NCBI GenBank assembly: GCA_022842065.1
Contig: JALHQH010000024.1
Span: 1 to 64,000, forward strand
Source of the DNA: Caldilineaceae bacterium
GTDB lineage: Bacteria > Chloroflexota > Anaerolineae > Caldilineales > Caldilineaceae
Length of the DNA: 64,000 nt
Direction: 5' to 3'
Shown here: one piece after another, positions 33,372 to 41,877 of the stretch
Layout of the letters: each line of letters starts with the position of its first letter
Numbering within the stretch: the stretch's first letter is position 1
Program-made: the position numbers and the translations under genes
Notes under the pieces: model-generated
Databases searched by the model: none
What the model was told of the DNA's origin: nothing
The model's input: the letters and a program-made list of their open reading frames with translations, nothing else

Positions 33372-34064
33372 ATGAGCCGTTTAAACCGTCTGCGTCTAAT
33401 TGATGACCTCTGTGCCCTGCTAGAACAAGCCATCCTCTCCGGGCAGATGCGCCCTGGGGAGCGGTTATTGGTTACGCAGTTGGCCGATGAACATGAGGTC
33501 AGCCAATCGACCATCCGCGAAGCGCTGCTGATGTTGGAACGCCGTGGCCTGGTGGTCAGCAAACCCCGACATGGCACCTTTGTCACCCGGCTGTCGGATG
33601 CCGAGGCGCTGGAGTTGTGTCAGGCGCGGGCGCTGCTGGAAACCTTTGCAGTGACCAGCGGCAGTCAACGGTTGACCCCCCAGGTGTTGGCAGTGCTGCG
33701 CAGCACCGTCACGGCGATGGGGCAATGTACCCTGCCACAGGATCTACCGCGGATGATTGGGCTGGATCTAACTTTTCACCGGTCGATTATTGAACTGAGT
33801 GGCTCAACTAAACTCATCGAACTCTGGTCCAGCTTGAATGGGCAGATTGGCGCGTTGATGATGCGAGGGGTTGAGCAACAAGCATTGGAAATCGACGACG
33901 TTGTCCACCTCCATACGCTGGTCATCGACGCGCTGCAAACAGGCACCCCGGCCCAAGCGCAGCAAGCAATTGTTGACCACTACATCCGCGCCGAAGCGGA
34001 GAACATCCACTATTTTCTTGAAATCCCGCAAACTGTTGATTTAGTTGCAGCCAAGGTTGGCTGA
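33372..34064 (+). CDS. GntR-family regulator, FadR/FCD subfamily
   Basis: In this 230-residue protein an N-terminal winged helix (ILSGQMRPGERLLVTQLADE, VSQSTIREALLMLERRGLV, RHGTFVTRLS) is followed by an all-helical FCD ligand domain with conserved metal-site positions (LDLTFHRSIIELSG; later HLHTLVIDAL and IVDHYIRAE). FCD regulators sense small organic acids or sugar acids and usually repress neighbouring catabolic genes. The palindrome in its promoter is the likely operator. ATG 33372 is the first in frame after the promoter. It sits between the epimerase/aminotransferase pair and the MocA gene, so either side may be its regulon. Confidence 0.92.
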   Translation: MSRLNRLRLIDDLCALLEQAILSGQMRPGERLLVTQLADEHEVSQSTIREALLMLERRGLVVSKPRHGTFVTRLSDAEALELCQARALLETFAVTSGSQRLTPQVLAVLRSTVTAMGQCTLPQDLPRMIGLDLTFHRSIIELSGSTKLIELWSSLNGQIGALMMRGVEQQALEIDDVVHLHTLVIDALQTGTPAQAQQAIVDHYIRAEAENIHYFLEIPQTVDLVAAKVG

Positions 34065-34110
34065 GTCCCTCCTTTTTGTTACACGCTGTTGATTCGCCTG
34101 GGGATAGAAA

Positions 34111-34172
34111 GGGTTGACCGTTGTCAACCCATTTTAACGGGTTTTGCATCTCAGCCGCCCGTTTCAACGGGC
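34111..34172. repeat. Stacked short hairpins after GntR gene
   Basis: GGGTTGAC (34111-34118) pairs with GTCAACCC (34123-34130), and GCCCGTTTCAACGGGC (34157-34172) is a second small hairpin, with ACGGGTTTTG between. They lie in the 164-bp spacer before the MocA gene and could terminate gntR transcription, though no T-run is present. Confidence 0.5.
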
Positions 34173-34228
34173 GATCTCACCCCGCGATCAAGTCGAAAAG
34201 TCACTGTAGCTCAATAAGGAAACCGCTA

Positions 34229-35353
34229 ATGACCGCAAGCAATGAATTGCGTGTTGCAGTGCTTGGTGCTGGGGCATGGGCCCAGTTTGCCCACATTCCC
34301 GGCTGGCAACGCGATCCCCGCTGTAAAGTCGTCGCCATCTGTGATCCCGAACTCGACCGCGCCCAAGCCTTTGCCGCCGACTTTGCCATCCCCGAAGCGG
34401 CCGCTGACTGGGAAGCAATCATTGGGCGCAGTGATATCGATGTAATCGATGTCTGTACGCCCTCTGCCACCCATTTTGAATTGGCCTGGCGGGCACTGGA
34501 GGCGGGCAAACATGTGCTCTGCGAAAAGCCAGTCGCCTATGATTATCGTGAAACGCAACGCGCGGCAGACTTGGCCAAATCAAAAGGCTTGAAGACAAAA
34601 CTCGGCTTCACCTTTCGTTACAGCCCGGGCGTCCAATATGCCAAATCGTTGATCGATGAAGGCTTTGTGGGGCAGCCCTTTTTCTTTAATGGCTATGAGC
34701 AGAACTCCCAGTGGATCAACCCACAGACGCCCCTACGTCAGGTCGATGTCGATGCCGATCAGTCCGTGATTCAGACCTCGTCGCTGGAAGGGTATGGCGC
34801 GCCGATCATTGATATTGGTCACTGGTGGGTGGCGGCGGATTACAAGCGGGTGGTCGGCACCATGCGCAACTTCATCCCCGAACGGATGGTGCGTGCCATC
34901 GGCAAGATGATGCCGATGAACATTGATGACGGCGATATTTTTATTGGTGAGTACACGAATGGCGTACTCGGTTCGATCCAAACCAGCTTTGTCACGGTGG
35001 GCAACTATCCAGGCATTGAGGCGCGCATCTACGGCGAAAAGGGCGCGATTATCTGCCGGCTGGTCGAGGAGTTTGGCGTGGCCGAGACGATCAAGATCGC
35101 CACACCGGATGATGCCGAGTTCAAACAGATGGAGATCCCCCAGCACTTCTATCCCACCGGCGGCCATGCCCGTGAATCGTGGCGTTCGCTCTTCTATGCC
35201 AACCTGATCCGCGACTTTATTGATGAAATCTACGACAGCAGCGACCGTAATCAGGGCAACTTTGCTGATGGGGCGTGGGTGCAAGAGGTGATCAACGCGG
35301 TGGAAAAGTCCCACCACGAGGAACGCTGGGTTCATCTGCCGCTGGAAAAGTAA
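34229..35353 (+). CDS. Gfo/Idh/MocA-family oxidoreductase
   Basis: This 374-residue protein has an N-terminal Rossmann fold (VAVLGAGAWAQFAHIPGW, VVAICDPELDRA) and the family signature EKPVAYDYRETQRAADLAKS, whose Lys is the catalytic EKP lysine. A C-terminal alpha/beta domain carries DIGHWWVAADYKRVVG, the usual D-x-G-x-H motif for substrate binding. It oxidises or reduces sugars, inositols or their acids with NAD(P). ATG 34229 is chosen for AAGGAAA at 34216-34222; the frame extends to 34121 through the hairpins. The disrupted DppC permease gene starts 62 bp downstream, probably in the same operon. Confidence 0.92.
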   Translation: MTASNELRVAVLGAGAWAQFAHIPGWQRDPRCKVVAICDPELDRAQAFAADFAIPEAAADWEAIIGRSDIDVIDVCTPSATHFELAWRALEAGKHVLCEKPVAYDYRETQRAADLAKSKGLKTKLGFTFRYSPGVQYAKSLIDEGFVGQPFFFNGYEQNSQWINPQTPLRQVDVDADQSVIQTSSLEGYGAPIIDIGHWWVAADYKRVVGTMRNFIPERMVRAIGKMMPMNIDDGDIFIGEYTNGVLGSIQTSFVTVGNYPGIEARIYGEKGAIICRLVEEFGVAETIKIATPDDAEFKQMEIPQHFYPTGGHARESWRSLFYANLIRDFIDEIYDSSDRNQGNFADGAWVQEVINAVEKSHHEERWVHLPLEK

Positions 35354-35415
35354 TCATCCACGAAGACACACGCGCCTAAGCGGGCACCCGACACGAAGGA
35401 AAAGCAAGTTAACGA

Positions 35416-35469
35416 TGGCCGATACGGAAAACGCACCCAAATTTACCTTCTGGCTTGATGACTTTTTTG
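35416..35469 (+). pseudogene. 5' stump of a DppC-like permease, cut by ISL3 element
   Basis: ATG 35416, preceded by GAAGGAAAAG, encodes MADTENAPKFTFWLDDFF and then meets the left inverted repeat of the insertion sequence. Such a short charged N-terminus is normal for an oligopeptide-type permease. The rest of the gene resumes after 37272, although the conserved R-N-K-L-A-stretch before helix 1 is missing, so some sequence may have been lost on insertion. Confidence 0.65.
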
Positions 35470-37272
35470 GGTTCTCCCGCAGTTTATATGAAAAGTATGA
35501 TTTGACAGGATGTGGATAATAGGAAGTCGAGCTTAATGAAGGAGGCTTCCAATGATAGAAACAGAGTTCTTGCGGCCAAAAGGGGCAGGATTGAAAGTAA
35601 AAGAAATAGAGATTGATGAGAGTCAAGTAGCGATGAAGGTGTCAAGCACTCACGCCGCGGTGGCGTGTCCATATTGTGGTGCGGAATCAAGCAAAGTGAA
35701 TACCTCATATTATCGAGCGCCCGCTGATTTGCCATGTGCCGGGTATAGGATGGTGTTACAGATGAAAGTGCGAAGTTTCTTCTGCGAGAATGAAGATTGT
35801 GGATATCAGACATTTGCAGAGAGATTTCCAGAAATCGTGGCACCCTATGCGCGGCGGACTGAGCGGTTGGCGGCTAACCAGCGAGAGGTGGCCTTTGCCG
35901 TAGGCGGTGAGGTCGGTGCTCGATTGCTGACGATACTGGGGATGGCGGTCAGTCCTGATACGCTAATTCGTTTGGTGCGTCAAGCACCGGAACCAGAAGT
36001 GGTCACGCCCCGTGTACTGGGTGTTGATGACTGGGCTAAGAAGAAAGGCCAATCATATGGCACAATTCTGGTGGATTTAGAAGCACATTGCGTAGTTGAT
36101 CTTTTGGCGGAGCGGTCGGCTGAAGCGCTAGCGAAGTGGCTTCAAGCCCATCCAGGTGTAGAAATCATCAGTCGCGCCCAGTGGGCACCCGGGGCGACAG
36201 ATTACATCAAAGGTGCGACGGAAGGTGCGACCAAAGCAACCCAGGTCGCGGACCGATGGCATCTGCTCAAGAATTTGCATGAAGCACTAGAACGTCTTTT
36301 AACTGAAAAACCAGCCTGTTTGCAGGCAGCTGCCGAACGGTCTGAACCGCAGGAGGACAGGACAAATGAACCAGCGTGCAATCCACTTCCAGAGATAGAT
36401 TTCAGCGTAGATGTGGATGCGCCTGCTACACAACCAGAGCAGCTCACTCAGGCCGAAAAACAAAAACAAACTCGTCGTGACCGTAAGCAAGAGCGCTATG
36501 AACTCGTCTGTACGCTCCACGCAGAAGGGGTTTCTATGCGCGAGATAAGCAGACGGTCGCAGATGTCGTATCGCACAGTGAGCAAGTATTTGCGAGCAGA
36601 AAGCTGTCCTTTCTATCCAGAGCAGGTGCAACGGGGGCGTAACAAGCTTGAGCCTTTTCTTGACTATCTCAATACCCGATGGGCGGAGGGATGTCACAAC
36701 GCATCCCAACTTTTTAGAGAAATTTGTGATCAGAACTTTGATGGCTCGCTCGGTCTTGTTGCACGATGGGCCCTAGACCAGCGAAGGCTACTACCGGATA
36801 CCTCCCGGACCGCTCAGCCGCGGGTGCTGCGCCTTGTCCCTTGGCGTCCTGCTCGAGCAGCTTGGCTCTTGTTCACGCCCGCAACCGACTTGGATGAAGA
36901 TGACCAACTTGCTCTTAACCGCATCATGCAGGCCCGATCCTGATGTTGCACAAGCTCAATCATTCGTCCATACATTTCGACAAATGCTTCGAGACCAACA
37001 GCCGGACCTTCTGCTTTCATGGTTGAAAGATGTCAAGAAATCCGGTGTTGCGGCTCTAAAATCCTTTGCCAACGGCATTCAACAAGATCTGGCTGCTGTT
37101 ACAAATGCCCTCTCATCTCCTTGGAGTAACGGTCAGACTGAGGGCCAAGTTAACCGACTGAAATTCATCAAGCGGCAGATGTATGGGCGGGCCAATTTCG
37201 ATCTCTTGCGGCGTCGCGTTCTTGGCTCTCCGGCTTTGACCTAGACATTCTCATATAAACTGCGGGAGAACC
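35470..37272 (+). mobile_element. ISL3-family insertion sequence, 22-bp inverted repeats
   Basis: Perfect 22-bp inverted repeats lie at 35470-35491 and 37251-37272 (GGTTCTCCCGC…/…GCGGGAGAACC), enclosing one ISL3-type transposase. The flanks are similar T-rich runs (CTTTTTTG on the left, TCTTTTTA on the right), compatible with an imperfect or AT-rich 8-bp target duplication. Length is about 1.8 kb, long for the family because the transposase carries an internal helix-turn-helix insert. Confidence 0.9.
35552..37244 (+). pseudogene. ISL3 transposase with one frameshift
   Basis: An N-terminal zinc-finger (CPYCGAESS … CENEDCGYQTF) and a helix-turn-helix precede the DDE core. The first Asp is in LGVDDWAKKKG, the second in VADRWHLLKN and the catalytic Glu in NGQTEGQVNRLKFIKRQMYG near the C-terminus. 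A second HTH (MREISRRSQMSYRTVSKYLR) lies in the middle insert. The first frame stops at 36941-36943 after RIMQARS. Removing one C from the CCC run at 36933-36935 restores RIMQADPDVAQAQSF and continues to the end (about 563 residues). As written the element is non-autonomous. Start ATG 35552 follows GAAGGAGG. Confidence 0.88.
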
Positions 37273-38042
37273 TCTTTTTACTGGCGCTGCTCGTCTATCT
37301 TGCGCCCCTGATTGCGCCCTATGAGTTTGACGAGATCGACCTCAAAAATCGTCAAGAGCCGCCGAGTGTTGCCCACTACATGGGCACCGATGATCTCGGT
37401 CGCGATCTCTACACGCTCCTGCTCTTCGGTGGACGCATTTCGGTGACGATTGACATCTTCGCGGCATTGGTCAGCACGTTGATTGGGGCACTGTTGGGCG
37501 CGGTGGCCGGTTTTTATGGGGGGCGCAGCAACAACCTGATCATGCGGGCCACCGATATTGCCATCGCAATTCCATCGCTACCACTCTTGATCGTCCTTAG
37601 TTCCTACACCAAGGCGACCATTCCCATGATCGTCTTGATCATCGGGCTGCTCAGTTGGATGTCGACGGCGCGCGTCGTACGTGGCTCGGTACAATCAATC
37701 AAACAGCAGGAGTTTATCGCCGCGGCGCGCATGATGGGGCTGCGCAACTCGACGATTATTTTGCGCCATATCATCCCCAACGTGATGGGGCCGATCATCG
37801 TCGGGGCCACGCTTGGCGTAGGCGGCGCGATCATCATCGAGTCATCGCTGAGCTTTTTGGGTCTCGGCATTTCGCCCCCGATTCCCACCTGGGGTAACAT
37901 GTTACAAGATTCGCAGGCGACGATGGCGAGCAAACCGTGGTTGACCATTTTCCCAGGGTTGGCGATCCTGATCACCGTCCTCTGCATCAACTTCCTAGGC
38001 GAAGGGCTGCACGATGCACTCGACCCGACAATTAAGGGGTAG
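37273..38042 (+). pseudogene. DppC/OppC-type ABC permease, 3' part
   Basis: The frame resumes directly after the insertion sequence and reads LLALLVYLAPLIAPYEFDEI, then HYMGTDDLGRDLYTLLLFGG, helices, and the EAA-type loop EFIAAARMMGLRNSTIILRH with the conserved -G- and -P- spacing. It ends in …TIFPGLAILITVLCINFLGEGLHDALDP. These are diagnostic of the C subunit of dipeptide/oligopeptide (or some sugar) importers. The first ATG after the IS is 37380, which would lose the first helix. No matching B subunit, ATPase or binding protein lies nearby, so even an intact copy would be orphaned. This is part of the decaying catabolic cluster. Confidence 0.85.
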
Positions 38043-38049
38043 GGGAGCA

Positions 38050-38150
38050 GTAGATAAGTAAATCGGTAAATCGGTACATCAGTAGCAGAGGATATCAGAT
38101 GAACTGATTTACTGATTTACTGATTTACCGATGTACCGATATACCGATTT
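38050..38150. repeat. Inverted octamer arrays GTAAATCG/ACCGATTT
   Basis: Four 8-bp units (GTAGATAA, GTAAATCG, GTAAATCG, GTACATCA) at 38050-38081 face six complementary units (ACTGATTT three times, ACCGATGT, ACCGATAT, ACCGATTT) at 38103-38150, all in strict register. The array starts 7 bp after the permease stop and ends 28 bp before the dehydrogenase start. Confidence 0.92.
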
Positions 38151-38178
38151 ACCTCACCCGCACAAAAGGACAAACACC

Positions 38179-39210
38179 TTGACCACCACAACCCATAATG
38201 TGCTGATTGCCAGTTATCTGGAACCTGAGTATGTGGCGCAGATCCGGCAGGTTGATCCGCGCTTGAATGTGATCTATGAGCCAACGTTGATCGCGGCGCC
38301 GCGCTATCCGGCGGATCATACCGGCGCGCCTTTCACCCGTTCCGCCGCGGAGGAAGCACGCTGGCAGGAGTTGCTAGGCGATGCCGAGATCATGTTTGAC
38401 TTTGACTACAGCCATCGCGAGGAGTTGCCCGATCTTGCGCCGAACCTGCGTTGGCTCCAGGCAACGAGCGCAGGGATTGGGCAGTTTGTCAAGCGCGTTG
38501 GGTATGGCGAGCGCTTACCCAACGCAGTCTTTACCACAGCCAGTGGCGTTCATGCCCGACCGTTAGCCGAGTTCTGCATGATGGCGCTTTTAATCCATTA
38601 CAAGCGGTTAACCCACATCCTAGCCGACCAAGCGCGCCACCACTGGGAACGATATGCTGCCACCGACCTGGAAGGCCGAACTTTAGCGGTAGTAGGCTTG
38701 GGCCGCGTTGGTGAGGCAGTCGCCCAAATGGCAAAGGGATTAGGGATGCGCACGTTGGGCACCCGTGTGAGCAGCACAAGTGATGCGGTTGACCAGTTCT
38801 ACCCGACGGATCAATTGCACGCGATGCTGGCCCAGGCCGATGTGGTAGTCCTGATCGTGCCCCACACGCCCGCCACCGATCAGCTGATCGACGCGGCGGC
38901 CTTGGCGCAGATGAAGCCGGGCGCTTATCTGATCAACATTGCGCGCGGGGCAATTGTCGATGAAAATGCCTTGATCGTAGCCCTGCAAAGTGGTCACCTG
39001 GGCGGGGCCGCGCTTGATGTCTTTGCCACCGAACCACTGCCCGCTACCAGCCCGCTCTGGGATATGCCCAACGTACTGGTCAGTCCCCACTCCGCCAGCA
39101 CCAGTGATCGCGAGAATGCGCGAATTACCGAGCTTTTCTGTGATAACTTACGCCGCTATTTAGCGGGCGAACCGTTGCGCAACGTGCTGGATATTGAGCG
39201 GCTGTATTAG
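38179..39210 (+). CDS. D-2-hydroxyacid dehydrogenase
   Basis: This protein is 343 residues long. The NAD-binding domain carries GRTLAVVGLGRVGEAVAQMA, the D-isomer signature LINIARGAIVDENALIVAL with its catalytic Arg environment, GGAALDVFATEPLP with Glu, and the catalytic His in SPHSAST. It interconverts 2-oxo and 2-hydroxy acids (glyoxylate/hydroxypyruvate reductase-like). The start is TTG 38179, set by AAAAGGA at 38164-38170; an apparent in-frame start at 38131 lies inside the octamer array and is rejected. An FGGY kinase stump begins only 2 bp after its stop, so the junction is a deletion scar. Confidence 0.9.
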   Translation: MTTTTHNVLIASYLEPEYVAQIRQVDPRLNVIYEPTLIAAPRYPADHTGAPFTRSAAEEARWQELLGDAEIMFDFDYSHREELPDLAPNLRWLQATSAGIGQFVKRVGYGERLPNAVFTTASGVHARPLAEFCMMALLIHYKRLTHILADQARHHWERYAATDLEGRTLAVVGLGRVGEAVAQMAKGLGMRTLGTRVSSTSDAVDQFYPTDQLHAMLAQADVVVLIVPHTPATDQLIDAAALAQMKPGAYLINIARGAIVDENALIVALQSGHLGGAALDVFATEPLPATSPLWDMPNVLVSPHSASTSDRENARITELFCDNLRRYLAGEPLRNVLDIERLY

Positions 39211-39212
39211 TT

Positions 39213-39509
39213 GGTGGTGGGGCACAATCGGCCCTATGGATGCAGATCCTGGCCGATGTGATGGATTGCCCAGTGCGGGTAGTGGCCGCGCCAGGCGATG
39301 CAGCAGCCAGAGGGGCGGCGCTATTGGTGGGCAAACAATTGGGCTGGCGCAGTGCCGATAGCAGCCAGGCAGAGTTCTTTCCCGTCACCGCCGAATATTG
39401 GCCGGAGCCAAACAACCACCGGCATTATCGCCAGTTGCAGGCGATCTTTGCCGATCTCTATGGGCAGGTAAAGGGAACCTTTGCCCGGTTAGCGACGCTC
39501 CAATCATAA
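39213..39509 (+). pseudogene. FGGY carbohydrate kinase, C-terminal remnant
   Basis: The 98 codons from GGGAQSALWMQILADVMDCP through VRVVAAPGDAAARGAALLVG match the C-terminal adenosine-binding part of xylulokinase/FGGY kinases, which are normally about 500 residues. The open frame starts immediately after the dehydrogenase stop, without a start codon or ribosome binding site. The other ~80% of the gene is gone. It shows that a sugar kinase once belonged to this cluster. Confidence 0.85.
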
Positions 39510-39524
39510 AGCCAAGCCCGACCC

Positions 39525-39607
39525 ATTCGTCCCGTAGGGACGGTTGATCTTAGAGGGGTTAATCATGGATGATTTTATCTAAGGTCAAACGTCCCTACGG
39601 GACGAAT
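39525..39607. repeat. Inverted repeat with CGTCCCGTAGGGACG arms
   Basis: ATTCGTCCCGTAGGGACG (39525-39542) pairs with the complementary block at 39590-39607, and a weaker inner stem continues (TTGATCTTAGA with TCTAAGGTCAA). It lies between the convergent kinase stump and the minus-strand MocA gene and could act as a bidirectional terminator. Confidence 0.85.
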
Positions 39608-39617
39608 ACATTTTAGA

Positions 39618-40619
39618 TTAGGCAGGGATGGTTACCCAGCTTTTGGTGCCGGCTCCCTGGTAGAGTGCTTCCATGACGACGCTGCGCGCAGCGGCTTCAC
39701 GGGGGGAGACAAGCAGCACGTCGGGTTTGCCAACGAGGGCATCAAGGAAGAGTTCAAAGGCATGGGGCCAGGCCGCGGGTAGATCAGCCCAGGGTTCTTT
39801 GCCCTCCGCGCCGGCCACATGGCTGCTCTTGAAGAAGAGCTGATTGTTGCAGGCGTAGGCATGACCTTCGGTGCCGCTGACAATCACATTCACCGGATGA
39901 TCCACATCGACCCAGCCGGCGGCCAGGGTTGCGACGGCACCGTTGCTGAATTCTAGTAGCCCTTCGCCATACTCATCACAATTGCCATAGCGGCCGGTTG
40001 CAATACCTACGGTCGCAGTAACCTGCGCCACATCACCCAGCAGCCACATCAGAATATCGAGCGAATGGGTACCCAAATCCCCAAAACCGCCGACGCCAGC
40101 CTGGTCGAGATCGGCCATCCAACGCCAGTCAGTGTCGAACCAGCCACCCAGGGAACCGGAATGGCAGTTGGAGTGGCGCACACGGGTGATCTTGCCAAAG
40201 TGGCCAGCCTGGATCTGCTCACGCAGGAAGAGGTGGATCGGGTTGCCGCGCTGGAAGTAGCCGGTGGAGAAGAGCACGCCGGCCTGTTCAATCGCCGCAG
40301 CCATGGCGTGGGCATCGGTTGCGCCCAGCCCCAAGGGCTTTTCGACAAACATATGTTTGCCGACCGCGGCGGCCGCTTCAACCAAGGGTTGATGGCGGTT
40401 GGTTTCCGAACAGATGATGACGCCGTCAATCGTCTGATCCGACCAGATGCGGCTAATATCGTTGATCGTCTTGGCACCGACTTCGGTGGCCCACTTATCG
40501 GCGCGGGCAAATTCGTGATCCCAGACGGCGGTTACCTTTACATCGCTGCGTGCTTGCAGCCGTTTGACAAAGCCGGGTGTGTGGATATGCGCACAGCCGA
40601 CGAGGGCGAGTTGCTTCAT
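39618..40619 (-). CDS. Gfo/Idh/MocA-family oxidoreductase
   Basis: This 333-residue protein has Rossmann motif LALVGCAHIHTPGFV, the signature FVEKPLGLGATDAHAMAAAI with catalytic Lys, and GGFGDLGTHSLDILMWLLGD, the D-x-G-x-H substrate motif. It is only distantly similar to the MocA gene at 34229, so this is not a local duplication. ATG 40619 is chosen because AAGGAAG lies 5-6 nt upstream and the first strand begins MKQLALVG; the frame extends to 40637. It probably acts with the TIM-barrel protein encoded upstream on the same strand in sugar or inositol catabolism. Confidence 0.9.
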   Translation of the reverse strand: MKQLALVGCAHIHTPGFVKRLQARSDVKVTAVWDHEFARADKWATEVGAKTINDISRIWSDQTIDGVIICSETNRHQPLVEAAAAVGKHMFVEKPLGLGATDAHAMAAAIEQAGVLFSTGYFQRGNPIHLFLREQIQAGHFGKITRVRHSNCHSGSLGGWFDTDWRWMADLDQAGVGGFGDLGTHSLDILMWLLGDVAQVTATVGIATGRYGNCDEYGEGLLEFSNGAVATLAAGWVDVDHPVNVIVSGTEGHAYACNNQLFFKSSHVAGAEGKEPWADLPAAWPHAFELFLDALVGKPDVLLVSPREAAARSVVMEALYQGAGTKSWVTIPA

Positions 40620-40766
40620 AACTTCTTCCTTGATCAATTAAGCTCAAATGATGAGGGGATGACAGAGATTTAAATTAGTGATTGGGTGATTTGCAACTTT
40701 TCTGGTTCAACGGGATCGCAGGGGATTAACATCGCCGCCCCGCCATAAACGCGCCCAGTAGGCACC

Positions 40767-40837
40767 AGGGCTACCCAACGACGCCGGGTTTACCCGGCTG
40801 TTTTAGCCGGGTTTACCCGGCGTCGTTGGGTAGCCCT
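40767..40837. repeat. 33-bp-arm hairpin, GGGTTTACCCGG
   Basis: Arms 40767-40799 and 40805-40837 are perfect complements around a GTTTT loop. The arms contain their own small palindrome (CCGGGTTTACCCGG). The 317-bp spacer 40620-40936 between the two minus-strand genes holds nothing else. Confidence 0.92.
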
Positions 40838-40936
40838 GCGGCTTTAGCCCAGGGCGATCTTGTCAACCCATTAAATTCCCGTTGGATAAATTCGCCGGCA
40901 GCACTGGTCTATAGATATAACGACCACGCGACGACC

Positions 40937-41791
40937 CTACAGACCAGCCTGTTGCCAGGCTTTATCCATCGCCGCAGCAGTCGCCTTCACGGCCTCTTCG
41001 GGGGCCATATCGCGCACGCGTTGGCTAAAGGGTTCGGCGGTCACGGGGCCATCATAACCGATGTCGCGCAGGGCGCGTAGGAAGCCGGCAATATCCAAGA
41101 CCCCGGTCTCGGCGGGCAGGGTGCGCACATTGTCGATCTGTTCATCCACCGGGATCCCGGCTGGCGCGTCGTTGACATGGACCACGACCACATCGTTGCG
41201 GGTCAATTTGCGCAGATCAGCCAAGTCGCCGTGGGCCGTGTAGAGATGCCAGATATCGAGCAGCAGCCCAACATTGTTCGTCCCCATCGCCGCGCTCAGG
41301 GCCAACATACCATCCATAGTGTGGAGGAAATTGTACTTGCGGCCAACGCGCAGCGTCTTCGGGCCAATAAATTCTAAGCCCAAACGGCAACCATAATCCG
41401 AAAGGATCTGAGCGGCGGGGCGCAGCCGATCGGTGTGAAAGGTAAAATTGTCGTAGAAGCTGCGTTCGTCACTGGCGGGGAGAATCCAGGTTGCGGTGCG
41501 GGTACAGCCGACTTCTAATGCGAATTCGGCCTGTCTGGGCAGTGCCATCAACCCTTCCCGCCAGGTGGCTTCATCGGTCCGATAGTTGATCGGGAAACTC
41601 CACGAACCGGGAAAGACGCCGGCATCTTCAAAGAGTGAACGGACCCCATCAATGCCGATCTGCTCGGCCAGTTCCAGCGCTTCACTAATCGAGAAATCAA
41701 CGCCCAGAAAACCATAGCGGCGCGCATATTCAATACTCTCGGCCAACGTCGCTTTTACACCAATCATACCTGGATTCAAATTTTTAAACAT
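40937..41791 (-). CDS. Sugar phosphate isomerase/epimerase (AP endonuclease 2-type TIM barrel)
   Basis: This 284-residue protein has the IolE/hydroxypyruvate isomerase-like pattern: LNPGMIGVKATLAESIEYAR, YGFLGVDFSISEAL, CRLGLEFIGPKTLR (metal-ligand Glu), NVGLLLDIWHLYTAHGD (Asp/His ligands), VVVHVNDAP (His), and VTAEPFSQRV (last Glu ligand). These four sites make the family's divalent-metal centre. It isomerises or epimerises a keto sugar or inositol derivative; the exact substrate is open. It precedes the MocA gene in the same direction across a strong hairpin. The window of homology supports ATG 41791 (MFKNLNPGM), with AAGGAG upstream. Confidence 0.9.
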   Translation of the reverse strand: MFKNLNPGMIGVKATLAESIEYARRYGFLGVDFSISEALELAEQIGIDGVRSLFEDAGVFPGSWSFPINYRTDEATWREGLMALPRQAEFALEVGCTRTATWILPASDERSFYDNFTFHTDRLRPAAQILSDYGCRLGLEFIGPKTLRVGRKYNFLHTMDGMLALSAAMGTNNVGLLLDIWHLYTAHGDLADLRKLTRNDVVVVHVNDAPAGIPVDEQIDNVRTLPAETGVLDIAGFLRALRDIGYDGPVTAEPFSQRVRDMAPEEAVKATAAAMDKAWQQAGL

Positions 41792-41877
41792 AGACTGCTC
41801 CTTGATTACAACCTTGTATACGTTGTGCGGGCAGAGATCAAATCTTACGACCAGCTCCCACGATTAATCAGCATTGA

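Noticed and set aside
38131..38178. Earlier start for the 2-hydroxyacid dehydrogenase
   Set aside because: The extension is translated octamer repeat; TTG 38179 has a proper ribosome binding site and matches the family start.
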